Shown one piece after another: positions 1-9,275 of a stretch of 64,000 bases of DNA (position 1 is its first letter; every line of letters begins with the position of its first letter). Location: the NCBI GenBank assembly GCA_023388075.1, contig JAEWGX010000013.1, positions 1 to 64,000 of the forward strand, written 5' to 3'. The stretch comes from Pseudomonadota bacterium. GTDB taxonomy: Bacteria > Pseudomonadota > Gammaproteobacteria > Burkholderiales > Burkholderiaceae_E. A program made the translations under genes and the position numbers. The notes beneath the pieces are model-generated. The model was given only the letters and a program-made list of their open reading frames with translations. It was not told the origin of the DNA and made no database searches.

Positions 1-1
1 G

Positions 2-1345
2 CGCCGCCCCAAGGCACCGTCGCCCGAAGGCGCGCCGGGCGGCCCCGGCGGCGAGGCGCCGTTGCCGCCGCGGCGTCGCGCCTGGCTGCCGCTCGCGATC
101 GCCCTGGTGCTGCTCGCGGTCGGCGGCTGGTACGGATGGAAGCATTGGCAGGCGACGCGGGAAGCAGGCACCACGCCACCGGCGGCGAGCGGACGCCTGC
201 CCGGTGCCGCCTCGCAGGGTACGACTGCCGCCGTGCCGGGTGGCCCGCCGGTGCCGCGGGTCCCGGTGGTCGCGGTGGCGGCGCAGCTCGGCAACCTGCC
301 GATCACGATCGAGGCGCTCGGCAACGTGGTGGCGACCCAGACCGTCGCGGTGAAGAGCCGGGTGGCCGGGCTGCTGGAGCGGGTCCATTTCACGGAAGGC
401 GACCGGGTCGAGGCGGGGCAGCTGCTCGCCGAGATCGATCCGCGCGAGCTGCGGGTGCAGCTCGCGCAGGCCGAGGGGCAGCTCGCGCGCAACCGCGCGC
501 TCCTGGAGAACGCCCGCGTGGACCTGCGTCGCTACGAGACGCTGTTCAAGCAGGACTCGATCGCCCGCCAGCAGGTGGACACTCAGCGCGCGCTGGTGCG
601 CCAGTACGAGGGGCAGATCCGGGTGGACGAGGCCCAGGTGGCCAACGCCCGCCTGCAGCTCGGCTACGCGCGGGTGACCGCGCCGATCAGCGGCCGCGTC
701 GGCCTGCGCCAGGTCGATGCCGGCAACATGGTGACCGGCGCGGAGCCCAACGGGCTGGTGGTGATCACGGAGGTGGAGCCGATCTCCGTCGTCTTCGCGA
801 TACCGCAGGACGAGCTGCCCCGCGTCCTCGACCGGATGGCGAGCGGCGAGCGGCTCGCGGTGCAGGCCTTCGATCGCACGCAGAGCAACCTGCTCGCGAC
901 CGGCGTCCTGGTGTCGGTGGACAACCAGATCGATCCGGCCACGGGCACCATCAAGCTGCGCGCGCAGTTCGACAATTCGGACGGACGGCTGTTCCCGAAC
1001 CAGTTCGTCAACGCGCGGCTCGAGCTGGACACGCTGCGCGACGTGGTCACGGTGCCGGCGCCGGCGATCCAGCGTGGCTCCCAGGGACTTTTCGTCTACG
1101 TGGTCAAGGCGGACCGCACGGTGGAGCTGAGACCGGTCGGCCTGGGCCCGACGGACGGCCAGCGGCTCGTGGTCGCGAGCGGCCTGCGGCCCGGCGAGCG
1201 CGTCGTGGTGGACGGCATAGATCGGCTGCGCGAAGGCTCGCCGGTGGACCTGGTGGAGCGACCGGACTTCTCCGCGCCACCGCCCAAGCCGACGCCGGCG
1301 GCTGCCGACGGTCCGCAGCGGCGGCGCCCGGCCGCCGGGCGATAG
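2..1345 (+). CDS. mdtA: RND efflux periplasmic adaptor (MdtA/HlyD family), 5' end outside window
   Basis: This is the membrane-fusion subunit of a tripartite RND pump; it links the inner-membrane permeases to the outer-membrane channel in the periplasm. The frame is open to the left edge, so the true start probably lies outside the window; a TTG at 62 would give 427 residues. Counting from that TTG, one hydrophobic anchor lies at about residues 7-25. A Gly/Pro/Ala linker follows, then the lipoyl-like domain with its helical hairpin (about 75-215) and the beta-barrel and membrane-proximal domains to about 395. The tail is Pro/Arg-rich. Two RND permeases and an outer-membrane factor follow, an order typical of MdtABC-type multidrug pumps. 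The family call is firm; the substrate is unknown. Confidence 0.9.
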   Translation, partial: RRPKAPSPEGAPGGPGGEAPLPPRRRAWLPLAIALVLLAVGGWYGWKHWQATREAGTTPPAASGRLPGAASQGTTAAVPGGPPVPRVPVVAVAAQLGNLPITIEALGNVVATQTVAVKSRVAGLLERVHFTEGDRVEAGQLLAEIDPRELRVQLAQAEGQLARNRALLENARVDLRRYETLFKQDSIARQQVDTQRALVRQYEGQIRVDEAQVANARLQLGYARVTAPISGRVGLRQVDAGNMVTGAEPNGLVVITEVEPISVVFAIPQDELPRVLDRMASGERLAVQAFDRTQSNLLATGVLVSVDNQIDPATGTIKLRAQFDNSDGRLFPNQFVNARLELDTLRDVVTVPAPAIQRGSQGLFVYVVKADRTVELRPVGLGPTDGQRLVVASGLRPGERVVVDGIDRLREGSPVDLVERPDFSAPPPKPTPAAADGPQRRRPAAGR

Positions 1346-1387
1346 GGTCGCCGCGCCACGCTGCCGCAACCTGGTCCTCGAGAAGTC

Positions 1388-4300
1388 GTGAACCCGTCCC
1401 GTCCCTTCATCCTGCGCCCGGTGGCGACGACGCTGCTGATGGTCGCGGTCATCCTGGCCGGCGCGATCGCCTACCGGTTGCTGCCGGTCTCCGCGCTGCC
1501 GCAGGTGGACTATCCGACGATCCAGGTCCACACCTTCTATCCCGGGGCGAGCCCGGAGGTGATGGCCTCCACCGTGACGGCGCCGCTGGAGCGCCAGTTC
1601 GGCCAGATCCCGGGCGTGAAGCAGATGACCTCGACGAGCTCCGGCGGAGCGTCGATCGTCACGCTCCAGTTCGACCTGGCGGTGGCGCTCGACGTCGCCG
1701 AGCAGGGCGTCCAGGCCGCGATCAACGCCGCATCCAACCTGGTGCCGTCGGACCTGCCTGCGCCGCCCGTCTACAGCAAGGTGAATCCGGCCGATGCGCC
1801 GATCGTCACGCTGGCCCTGACCTCGAAGACCTTGCCGCTGCCGCAGGTGCAGAACCTGGCCGACACCCGGTTCGCGCAGAAGCTCTCGCAGCTTCCCGGG
1901 GTAGGGCTGGTGACGCTGTCCGGCGGACAGCGGCCCGCGGTGCGGATCCAGGCCAACCCCCAGGCGCTCGCCGCCAACGGCATCGGGATGGAGGGCCTGC
2001 GCGCGTCGATCGTCGCGGCCAACGTCAAGAAGGCCAAGGGCAACTTCGACGGCCCGAGCCGGGCCTACACCATCGATGCCAACGACCAGCTCCGCTCGCC
2101 CCAGGAGTACCGCGATATCGTGGTCGCCTATCGCGACGGCGCCCCGGTGCACCTGAAGGACGTGGCCGAGGTGGTGGAGGATGCCGAGAACCTGCGGCTC
2201 GCCGCCTGGATGAACGAGGTGCCGGCCATCATCATCAACGTGCAGCGCCAGCCGGGCGCCAACGTGATCGAGGTGGTCGACCGCGTCATGCGCCAGCTCC
2301 CGCAGCTCGAGGCGTCGCTGCCGGCCGCGGTGGACGTCGCGGTGCTCTCGGACCGCACGGTCACCATCCGCGCGTCGGTGCGCGACGTGCAGTTCGAGCT
2401 CATGCTCGCCATCGCGCTGGTCGTGATGGTGATCTTCCTCTTCCTGCGCAACCTGTCGGCCACGCTCATCCCGAGCGTCGCCGTGCCGCTGTCGCTGGTC
2501 GGCACCTTCGGCGTCATGTACCTCGCCGGCTTCTCGATCAACAACCTCACGCTGATGGCGCTGGTGGTCGCCACGGGGTTCGTGGTCGACGACGCGATCG
2601 TCGTGATCGAGAACATCGCGCGCCACATGGAGGAGGGCGAGCCGCCGCTGCAGGCGGCGCTGGAGGGCGCGCGGCAGATCGCCTTCACCATCATCTCGCT
2701 CACCTTCTCGCTGATCGCGGTGCTGATCCCGCTGCTCTTCATGGGCGACTTGGTGGGGCGTCTCTTCCGGGAGTTCGCGATCACGCTCGCGGTGGCGATC
2801 CTGATCTCCGGCGTGGTCTCGCTCACCCTCACGCCGATGATGTGCGCGCGCCTGCTGGCGCACCGGCCGCAGGCGCAGCGCGGCCGCTTCGACCGCACGA
2901 TGGGCGCGGCATTCGACCGGCTGGTGGCCGGCTATGGGCGGACCCTGCATTGGGTGCTCGACCGCGTCGGGCTGACACTGCTGGTCTTCGCGCTCACGCT
3001 GGGGCTCACGGCAGGGCTCTACTTCGTGGTGCCCAAGGGGTTCTTCCCGGTGCAGGATACCGGCATCATCCAGGGCATCTCGGAAGGGCCGCAGAGCGTG
3101 TCGTTCCAGGCGATGGCCGAGCGGCAGCAGTCGCTTGCCCGGGTGGTCCTGTCGGACCCGGCGGTGCAGTCGCTCTCCTCGTTCATCGGCGTCGACGCGC
3201 AGAATCCGACCCCGAACACCGGGCGCATGCTCATCCAGCTGAAGCCGCTCGCCGAGCGCGACGCACGCGCGCCCGAGGTGATCCAGCGGCTGCAGGACGC
3301 GCTCGGACAGGTGCCGGGCGCGCGCCTGTACCTGCAGCCGGTGCAGGACCTCACCATCGAGGACCGGGTGAGCCGCACCCAGTACCAGTACTCCCTCGAG
3401 GCGGCGGATTCGCGGCTGCTGGACGAATGGGTGCCGCGGATGGTGTCGCGCCTCTCGGCGCTGCCGCAGCTGGTCGACGTGACCAGCGACTACCTGGTCG
3501 ACGGGCTTCAGGTCTTCGTCGAGGTGGACCGCGACACGGCCGGGCGCCTGGGGGTGACGCCGGCCGCGGTGGATACGGCGCTCTACAACGCGTTCGGCCA
3601 GCGCCTGGTCTCGACCATCTTCACCCAGTCCAACCAGTACCGGGTGGTGCTCGAGGTCGCCCCCGAGTTCCGTCGCGGACCGGAGGCGATCGCCAACGTC
3701 TTCGTCCCCACCCGGGACGGGACCCAGGTGCCGCTCACCACGCTCGCGACCGTGCGCACGGGGCCGACCGCGCTCACCATCAACCACAGCAGCCAGTTCC
3801 CGGTGGCGACCATCTCGTTCAACCTGTCGCCGGGGGTGTCGCTCGGCGATGCCGTGGCGGCGATCGAGACCGCGCGCGCGCAGTCGGCCATGCCGATCAG
3901 CGTGCAGACCGCCTTCCAGGGTACGGCAGCGTCCTTCCGGGAGTCGCTGGCCGGCACGCTCTGGCTGGTGCTCGCGGCGGTGGTGACGATGTACATCGTG
4001 CTGGGCGTGCTCTACGAGAGCTTCATCCACCCGCTCACCATCCTCTCCACCCTGCCGTCTGCCGCCGTCGGCGCGCTCGCCGCGCTGCTGCTCGCCGGCC
4101 GTGACCTCGACATGATCGCCGTGATCGGCATCATCCTGCTGATCGGGATCGTCAAGAAGAATGCGATCATGATGATCGACTTCGCGCTCGACGCGGAGCG
4201 GACGCGCGGCCTGGCTCCGCATGATGCGATCTTCGAGGCCTGCCTGCTGCGCTTCCGGCCGATCCTGATGACCACGCTCGCCGCGATGCTCGGCGCGCTG

Positions 4301-4492
4301 CCGCTGATGCTCGGCACCGGGGTCGGCTCGGAACTGCGCCAGCCGCTCGGCCTCACCATGGTGGGCGGCCTGATCGTGAGCCAGGTGCTGACGCTCTACA
4401 CCACGCCGGTGATCTACCTGCTGTTCGACCGCGCCTCGCGCCGGCTGCGCGGTCGCCGCCCGGGAAGCGATCCGCTGGTGGAGGGCGGCTGA
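1388..4492 (+). CDS. mdtB: RND multidrug efflux permease, MdtB-like
   Basis: This is a proton-driven inner-membrane pump subunit of 1034 residues, the usual size for HAE-1 RND transporters. It starts at GTG. Visible hallmarks are the N-terminal membrane segment, the ALPQVDYP element that follows it, and the VVDDAIVV proton-relay motif in the central membrane bundle (about residue 400). A second membrane bundle ends with the GIVKKNAIMMIDF motif near residue 920. It pairs with the next gene, whose ATG overlaps its stop codon by one base, so the two are probably translationally coupled and form the mixed MdtB2C-type trimer. Assignment as MdtB rather than MdtC rests mainly on gene order. Confidence 0.93.
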   Translation: MNPSRPFILRPVATTLLMVAVILAGAIAYRLLPVSALPQVDYPTIQVHTFYPGASPEVMASTVTAPLERQFGQIPGVKQMTSTSSGGASIVTLQFDLAVALDVAEQGVQAAINAASNLVPSDLPAPPVYSKVNPADAPIVTLALTSKTLPLPQVQNLADTRFAQKLSQLPGVGLVTLSGGQRPAVRIQANPQALAANGIGMEGLRASIVAANVKKAKGNFDGPSRAYTIDANDQLRSPQEYRDIVVAYRDGAPVHLKDVAEVVEDAENLRLAAWMNEVPAIIINVQRQPGANVIEVVDRVMRQLPQLEASLPAAVDVAVLSDRTVTIRASVRDVQFELMLAIALVVMVIFLFLRNLSATLIPSVAVPLSLVGTFGVMYLAGFSINNLTLMALVVATGFVVDDAIVVIENIARHMEEGEPPLQAALEGARQIAFTIISLTFSLIAVLIPLLFMGDLVGRLFREFAITLAVAILISGVVSLTLTPMMCARLLAHRPQAQRGRFDRTMGAAFDRLVAGYGRTLHWVLDRVGLTLLVFALTLGLTAGLYFVVPKGFFPVQDTGIIQGISEGPQSVSFQAMAERQQSLARVVLSDPAVQSLSSFIGVDAQNPTPNTGRMLIQLKPLAERDARAPEVIQRLQDALGQVPGARLYLQPVQDLTIEDRVSRTQYQYSLEAADSRLLDEWVPRMVSRLSALPQLVDVTSDYLVDGLQVFVEVDRDTAGRLGVTPAAVDTALYNAFGQRLVSTIFTQSNQYRVVLEVAPEFRRGPEAIANVFVPTRDGTQVPLTTLATVRTGPTALTINHSSQFPVATISFNLSPGVSLGDAVAAIETARAQSAMPISVQTAFQGTAASFRESLAGTLWLVLAAVVTMYIVLGVLYESFIHPLTILSTLPSAAVGALAALLLAGRDLDMIAVIGIILLIGIVKKNAIMMIDFALDAERTRGLAPHDAIFEACLLRFRPILMTTLAAMLGALPLMLGTGVGSELRQPLGLTMVGGLIVSQVLTLYTTPVIYLLFDRASRRLRGRRPGSDPLVEGG

Positions 4493-7400
4493 TGGGCTCG
4501 GCCTTCTTCATCGCGCGGCCGGTGGCGACCATCCTGCTCGCGCTCGGCATGGTGCTCTCCGGCGTGGTGGCCTACTTCCACCTGCCGGTGTCGGCGCTGC
4601 CGCAGGTGGAGTTCCCGGTGATCTCGGTGAGCGCGAGCCTGCCGGGCGCGAGCCCGGAGACCATGGCGGCCACGGTGGCCACGCCGCTCGAGCGGGCGCT
4701 CGGCAGCATCGCCGGGATCAACGAGATCACCTCCCGGTCCTCGCTCGGCTCCACCCGGGTGGTGCTGCAGTTCGATCTCAGCCGCAGCATCGACGATGCC
4801 GCGATCGAGGTGCAGGCGGCGATCAACGCGGCGCGCAGCCAGTTGCCGTCGAGCCTGCCGGACAATCCGACCTATCGCAAGGTCAACCCGGCGGATTCGC
4901 CGATCATGGTGATCGCGCTGACCTCGCCGACCGCGCTGCCCGGCGAGATGTACGACGTCGCCTCCACCGTGATCGCGCAGCGCCTCGCGCAGGTTCGCGG
5001 GGTCGGGCAGGTGACGGTGGGCGGTGGCTCGCTGCCCGCCGTGCGGGTGGAAGTCGATCCGGCCGCGCTCAACCAGCGCGGTCTCGGGCTTGCCGACGTA
5101 CGCGCCGCTCTCGGCGCGGCCAACTCCAACCGGCCGCGGGGCCTGGTCGAGGCGGGCGACACCCAGTGGTGGATCGGCACCAACTCGCAGGCGCGGCGGT
5201 CGGCGCAGTACCTGCCGCTCATCCTCTCCTACAGCGACGGGGCCGCGGTCCGCCTGAAGGACGTTGCCCGGGTCACGGATTCGGTCCAGGACCTGAAGAA
5301 CTCGGGCTCGGCCGACGGCGTTCCCGCGGTGCTGCTGCTGGTCTACCGGGAGCCCAACGCCAACATCATCGAGACCGCCAACGGCATCGAGGCGCTCCTG
5401 CCGGTGCTGCGCGAGTCGCTGCCACCGTCGATGAACCTGCGGGTCTCGCTGGAGCGGACCTCGACCGTGCGCGCCTCCATCCACGAGGTGCAGAAGACGT
5501 TGCTCCTCTCGGTGCTGCTGGTCATCCTCGTGGTGCTGGCCTTCCTGCGCGACTGGCGCGCCACCATGATCCCGGCGATGGCCGTCCCGGTCTCGCTGGT
5601 GACCACCTTCGGCTTCATGTACCTCGCGGGATTCAGCCTGAACAACCTCTCGCTGATGGCGCTCATCATCGCGGCCGGGTTCGTGGTGGACGACGCCATC
5701 GTGGTCGCCGAGAACACGGCCCGCCACGTCGAGCGCGGCGAGCCGCCGGCGACGGCCGCGCTCGCCGGCGCGCGCGAGGTGGGCTCCACGGTGGTCTCGA
5801 TGAGCCTCTCGCTGGTGGCCGTCTTCATTCCGATCCTGCTGATGGGCGACCTGATGGGACGCCTCTTTCGCGAGTTCGCGCTGACGCTCTCGGTCGCGGT
5901 GCTGATATCGATGGTGGTCTCGCTCACGCTCACGCCGATGATGTGCGCGCGGATGCTGCACGGCGTCGAGGCGCGGCGGCGTGCCGCACGCGAGCCCGGC
6001 TGGGTCGACCGGTCCGCGCGGCGCGTCCTGGCGGCATACGATCGCAGCCTGTCCTGGGCGTTGCGACACTCGCTGCTCACGCTCCTCATGCTGCTGGCGA
6101 CGATCGGGCTGAACGTCTACCTCTTCACCAGCATCCCGAAGGGCTTCTTCCCGGAGCAGGACACCGGCAAGCTGATCGGCTGGATGCGCGGCGACCAGAG
6201 CGCTTCCTTCCAGCTCACCCGGCAGAAGATGGACATCTTCGTGGAAGGCGTGCGGGCCGACCCGGCGGTGGCGAGCGTCACCGCCACGACCGGCGGCGGA
6301 TCGCGCTCCACCGGACAGATGTACGTGCAGCTCAAGCCGCTCGCCGAGCGCGGCGAGACCGCACGCCAGGTGGTCAACCGGTTGCGCGAGCGCTTCCACG
6401 TGCCCGGCGCGCGGCTCTTCCTCACGCCGATCCAGGACGTGCGCTCGGGCGGCCGGCAAAGCAGCGGCAGCTACCAGTACACCCTGCGCAGCGACGACAT
6501 CGACCTGCTGCGCACCTGGACGCAGCGGCTGGAGGCGGCGCTGCAGGGCCAGCCGCAGTTCGCCGACATCGACAGCGACCAGGAAGCGCGCGGCCTGCAG
6601 GTCACGGTCGTGATCGACCGGCCGACCGCATCGCGCCTGGGCATCACCGCCGACCTGGTGGACACGACCCTCGGCAATGCATTCTCGCAGTCGGTGGTCT
6701 CCACGATCTACGAGGCGCAGAACCAGTACCGCGTGGTGATGGAGATCGACCCCCGGCTCGCGGAAGGACCGGAGTCGCTTCGTCACGTCATGGTCATGAC
6801 GCCCGCGGGCGGGCGCGTGCCGCTCGCCACCTTCGCGCACTACGAATACACCAACGCGCCGCTGTCGGTGAGCCACCAGGGCCAGTTCGCCGCCTCGACC
6901 GTCTCCTTCAGCCTGCCCGACGGGGTCTCCCTTTCCGATGCCACGGCCGCGCTCGAGCAGACGATGGCGCGCATCGGCATGCCTGCCTCGATCTTCGGCA
7001 GCTTCGAGGGCACGGCGCGCAACTTCCAGAGCGCGATGTCGAACCAGCCGTTCCTCATCCTGGCCGCGATCGTGGCGATGTACGTGGTGCTCGGGGTGCT
7101 GTACGAGAGCTACATCCATCCGCTCACCATCCTGTCCACGCTGCCGTCCGCGGGCGTCGGCGCGCTGCTCGCCCTCATGCTTGCCGGCGCGGAGTTCAGC
7201 CTCATCGCGCTGATCGCGCTCTTCCTGCTGATCGGCATCGTGAAGAAGAACGCGATCATGATGGTCGACTTCGCGCTGGCCGCGCAGCGCACGACCGGGC
7301 TCGCGCCGCGCGAGGCCATACACCAGGCGGCGCTCCGGCGCTTTCGCCCGATCCTCATGACCACGCTCGCGGCCATGCTCGGGGCCGTGCCGCTGATGCT

Positions 7401-7593
7401 GGGCGCGGGCGATGGCGCGGAGCTGCGCCAGCCGCTCGGCATCGCGATCGTCGGCGGCCTCGCGGTGAGCCAGGTGCTCACGCTCTACACGACGCCCGTG
7501 GTCTACCTGTACCTCGATCGCCTGCGGCTGTGGAGCGCGCGCCGCCGCGACCGTCGGCGGCTGGCGCGCACCGGCCCCCAGCCGGCCGCATGA
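4492..7593 (+). CDS. mdtC: RND multidrug efflux permease, MdtC-like
   Basis: This is the second RND permease of the operon, 1033 residues, with the same architecture as its neighbour and clearly a paralogue. It carries ALPQVEFP after the first membrane segment, VVDDAIVV in the central bundle and GIVKKNAIMMVDF in the second bundle. In characterised MdtABC pumps the two permeases form a heterotrimer and only some protomers transport, so the pair is expected to work together. The stop overlaps the ATG of the outer-membrane factor by four bases (ATGA), completing a tightly coupled operon. Confidence 0.93.
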   Translation: MGSAFFIARPVATILLALGMVLSGVVAYFHLPVSALPQVEFPVISVSASLPGASPETMAATVATPLERALGSIAGINEITSRSSLGSTRVVLQFDLSRSIDDAAIEVQAAINAARSQLPSSLPDNPTYRKVNPADSPIMVIALTSPTALPGEMYDVASTVIAQRLAQVRGVGQVTVGGGSLPAVRVEVDPAALNQRGLGLADVRAALGAANSNRPRGLVEAGDTQWWIGTNSQARRSAQYLPLILSYSDGAAVRLKDVARVTDSVQDLKNSGSADGVPAVLLLVYREPNANIIETANGIEALLPVLRESLPPSMNLRVSLERTSTVRASIHEVQKTLLLSVLLVILVVLAFLRDWRATMIPAMAVPVSLVTTFGFMYLAGFSLNNLSLMALIIAAGFVVDDAIVVAENTARHVERGEPPATAALAGAREVGSTVVSMSLSLVAVFIPILLMGDLMGRLFREFALTLSVAVLISMVVSLTLTPMMCARMLHGVEARRRAAREPGWVDRSARRVLAAYDRSLSWALRHSLLTLLMLLATIGLNVYLFTSIPKGFFPEQDTGKLIGWMRGDQSASFQLTRQKMDIFVEGVRADPAVASVTATTGGGSRSTGQMYVQLKPLAERGETARQVVNRLRERFHVPGARLFLTPIQDVRSGGRQSSGSYQYTLRSDDIDLLRTWTQRLEAALQGQPQFADIDSDQEARGLQVTVVIDRPTASRLGITADLVDTTLGNAFSQSVVSTIYEAQNQYRVVMEIDPRLAEGPESLRHVMVMTPAGGRVPLATFAHYEYTNAPLSVSHQGQFAASTVSFSLPDGVSLSDATAALEQTMARIGMPASIFGSFEGTARNFQSAMSNQPFLILAAIVAMYVVLGVLYESYIHPLTILSTLPSAGVGALLALMLAGAEFSLIALIALFLLIGIVKKNAIMMVDFALAAQRTTGLAPREAIHQAALRRFRPILMTTLAAMLGAVPLMLGAGDGAELRQPLGIAIVGGLAVSQVLTLYTTPVVYLYLDRLRLWSARRRDRRRLARTGPQPAA

Positions 7594-9236
7594 GCGGGGA
7601 AGTGGTCGCGCATCGCGACGGGAGGCGAACACCGGGGAGACCGCCCGCGCCTGTCCACGCCGCGCTCGCCTGCATCGCGACGTGCGTGCTGCTGTCCGCC
7701 TGCGCGATCGGCCCCGACTACCAGCGTCCGGTCGTCGCCTCCCCGGAGCGGTTCCGCCAGGAGCCGCCGCCCGGCTGGAAGGAGGCCGGGGCGGCGGATC
7801 GGCTGCCGCGGGGCCGCTGGTGGGTCCTCTTCGGCGATTCGACCCTCGACGCGCTCGCCGACCAGGCGATGGTCGCCAATCACTCGGTGCAGGTCGCGGA
7901 GGCGACCTGGCGACAGGCCCGGGCGCAACTGGCCCAGGCCGGTGCCGCCCGCTATCCGGTGCTGAGCGGCGGCTTCAGTGCCACCCGCAGCACCGGCTCG
8001 CGCGGCGGCACGTCGGCGGGCGGTCTCGGGGGCGAGGGCGGCACCGTCTCGAGTGAAAGCTACCGCTTGGGGCTGGACGCGAGCTGGGCGCCCGACTTGT
8101 GGGGCCGCGTGCGCCGTTCGATCGAAGCCGGCGAGGCGCAACTGGAAGCCGCCGGCGCGGACCTCGAGAACGCGCGGCTGGTGGTCGTCTCCGACCTGGC
8201 GCGCGCCTACTTCGAGCTGCGCGTGCTCGACGCCCAGCGCCAGCTCCTTGCCGACACCGTCGCGGCGTACGAGCGCAGCGTGCAGCTCACGCGCAACCGC
8301 TACCGCGCCGGCATCGTGGCGCGGGCCGACGTGGTGCAGGCGGAGGTGCAGTGGAAGTCGACTCGCGCGCAGCTCCTCGACACCGGCCTGCAGCGCGCCG
8401 CGCTGGAATCGACGATCGCCGTGCTGGTCGGCCGCACGCCCGCGAGCTTCCAGCTCGATGCGGTCACGGCGGCTCCGGAGCGGCCGCGGCTGGACCGGCC
8501 GCCGCCGGCAGACGGCAGCGTCGTGGCGCCGGCCTCGACGCCTTGGGACTATCCGGGCATTCCGCTGCCGCCGGCGGTGCCGACCGGCCTGCCTTCCGAG
8601 CTGCTCGAGCGTCGTCCCGACGTCGCCGCCGCCGAGCGCGCGGTGGCAGCCTCGAGCGCGCGGATCGGAATCGCGCAGGCCGCGTGGTACCCGTCGCTCT
8701 CGCTGTCCGCATCGGCCGGACTTCGCGAGACTTCCGTCGGCGACCTGCTCGGCTCGCCGGCCTGGTTCTGGTCGCCCACCCTGAGCGTGCTGCAGTTGCT
8801 CTTCGATGGCGGCGAGCGGCGCGCGGTGGTGGCACAGGCGCAGGCGGCCCACGAGGCGCAGGTGGCGGCCTATCGCCAGTCGGTGCTGCTCGCGTTCAAG
8901 GAGGTGGAAGACAACCTCGCGGCGCTGCGCATCATCGGCGAGGAGATCGAGCTGCAGGCCGATACGCTCGCCTCGGCCCGTTTGGCGCTGCAGCTGGTGA
9001 ACAACCAGTACCAGGCCGGCGTGGTCAACTACCTCAACGTGATCACGGCGCAGACCGCGGCGCTCAACGCGGAGCGGGCGCTCCTCGATCTGCGCGCACG
9101 TCAGCTCGCGGCGACGGTCGCGCTGGTGAGGGCGCTCGGCGGCGGCTGGGAAGGGCTCGAGGCCGCGTCGTCGGACGGCTTTACAGCTACGAGCGGTCAC
9201 ACCGCCGGCAAGACCCCACCGCCCGGAACGGATTGA
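7590..9236 (+). CDS. Outer-membrane efflux lipoprotein (NodT/OprM family)
   Basis: This is the channel component that completes the RND pump by crossing the outer membrane. The protein has 548 residues. A lipoprotein signal peptide ends in the lipobox LSAC with the acylated Cys at residue 38, and the mature protein begins AIGPDYQRP, typical of the NodT family. Two outer-membrane-efflux repeats follow, each with the long alternating helices of the TolC fold; the second includes an ERRPDVAAAER segment. The ATG overlaps the stop of the upstream permease (ATGA), which fixes the start and implies co-translation. Substrate range cannot be read from the sequence. Confidence 0.92.
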   Translation: MSGEVVAHRDGRRTPGRPPAPVHAALACIATCVLLSACAIGPDYQRPVVASPERFRQEPPPGWKEAGAADRLPRGRWWVLFGDSTLDALADQAMVANHSVQVAEATWRQARAQLAQAGAARYPVLSGGFSATRSTGSRGGTSAGGLGGEGGTVSSESYRLGLDASWAPDLWGRVRRSIEAGEAQLEAAGADLENARLVVVSDLARAYFELRVLDAQRQLLADTVAAYERSVQLTRNRYRAGIVARADVVQAEVQWKSTRAQLLDTGLQRAALESTIAVLVGRTPASFQLDAVTAAPERPRLDRPPPADGSVVAPASTPWDYPGIPLPPAVPTGLPSELLERRPDVAAAERAVAASSARIGIAQAAWYPSLSLSASAGLRETSVGDLLGSPAWFWSPTLSVLQLLFDGGERRAVVAQAQAAHEAQVAAYRQSVLLAFKEVEDNLAALRIIGEEIELQADTLASARLALQLVNNQYQAGVVNYLNVITAQTAALNAERALLDLRARQLAATVALVRALGGGWEGLEAASSDGFTATSGHTAGKTPPPGTD

Positions 9237-9275
9237 GGGCGTCGCTACCATGTGCGGGGAGCACTGGGCAGCACA

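Noticed and set aside
136..4104. A 1322-codon open frame on the plus strand overlapping mdtA and mdtB
   Set aside because: It is Arg/Ala/Gly-rich, has no domain signature, and runs out of frame through two clear RND pump genes; it is a product of high GC content.
4414..7632. A 1072-codon open frame on the minus strand opposite mdtC
   Set aside because: The composition (His, Arg, Gln, Asp runs) is typical of the antisense of GC-rich coding sequence, and mdtC is unmistakable on the other strand.
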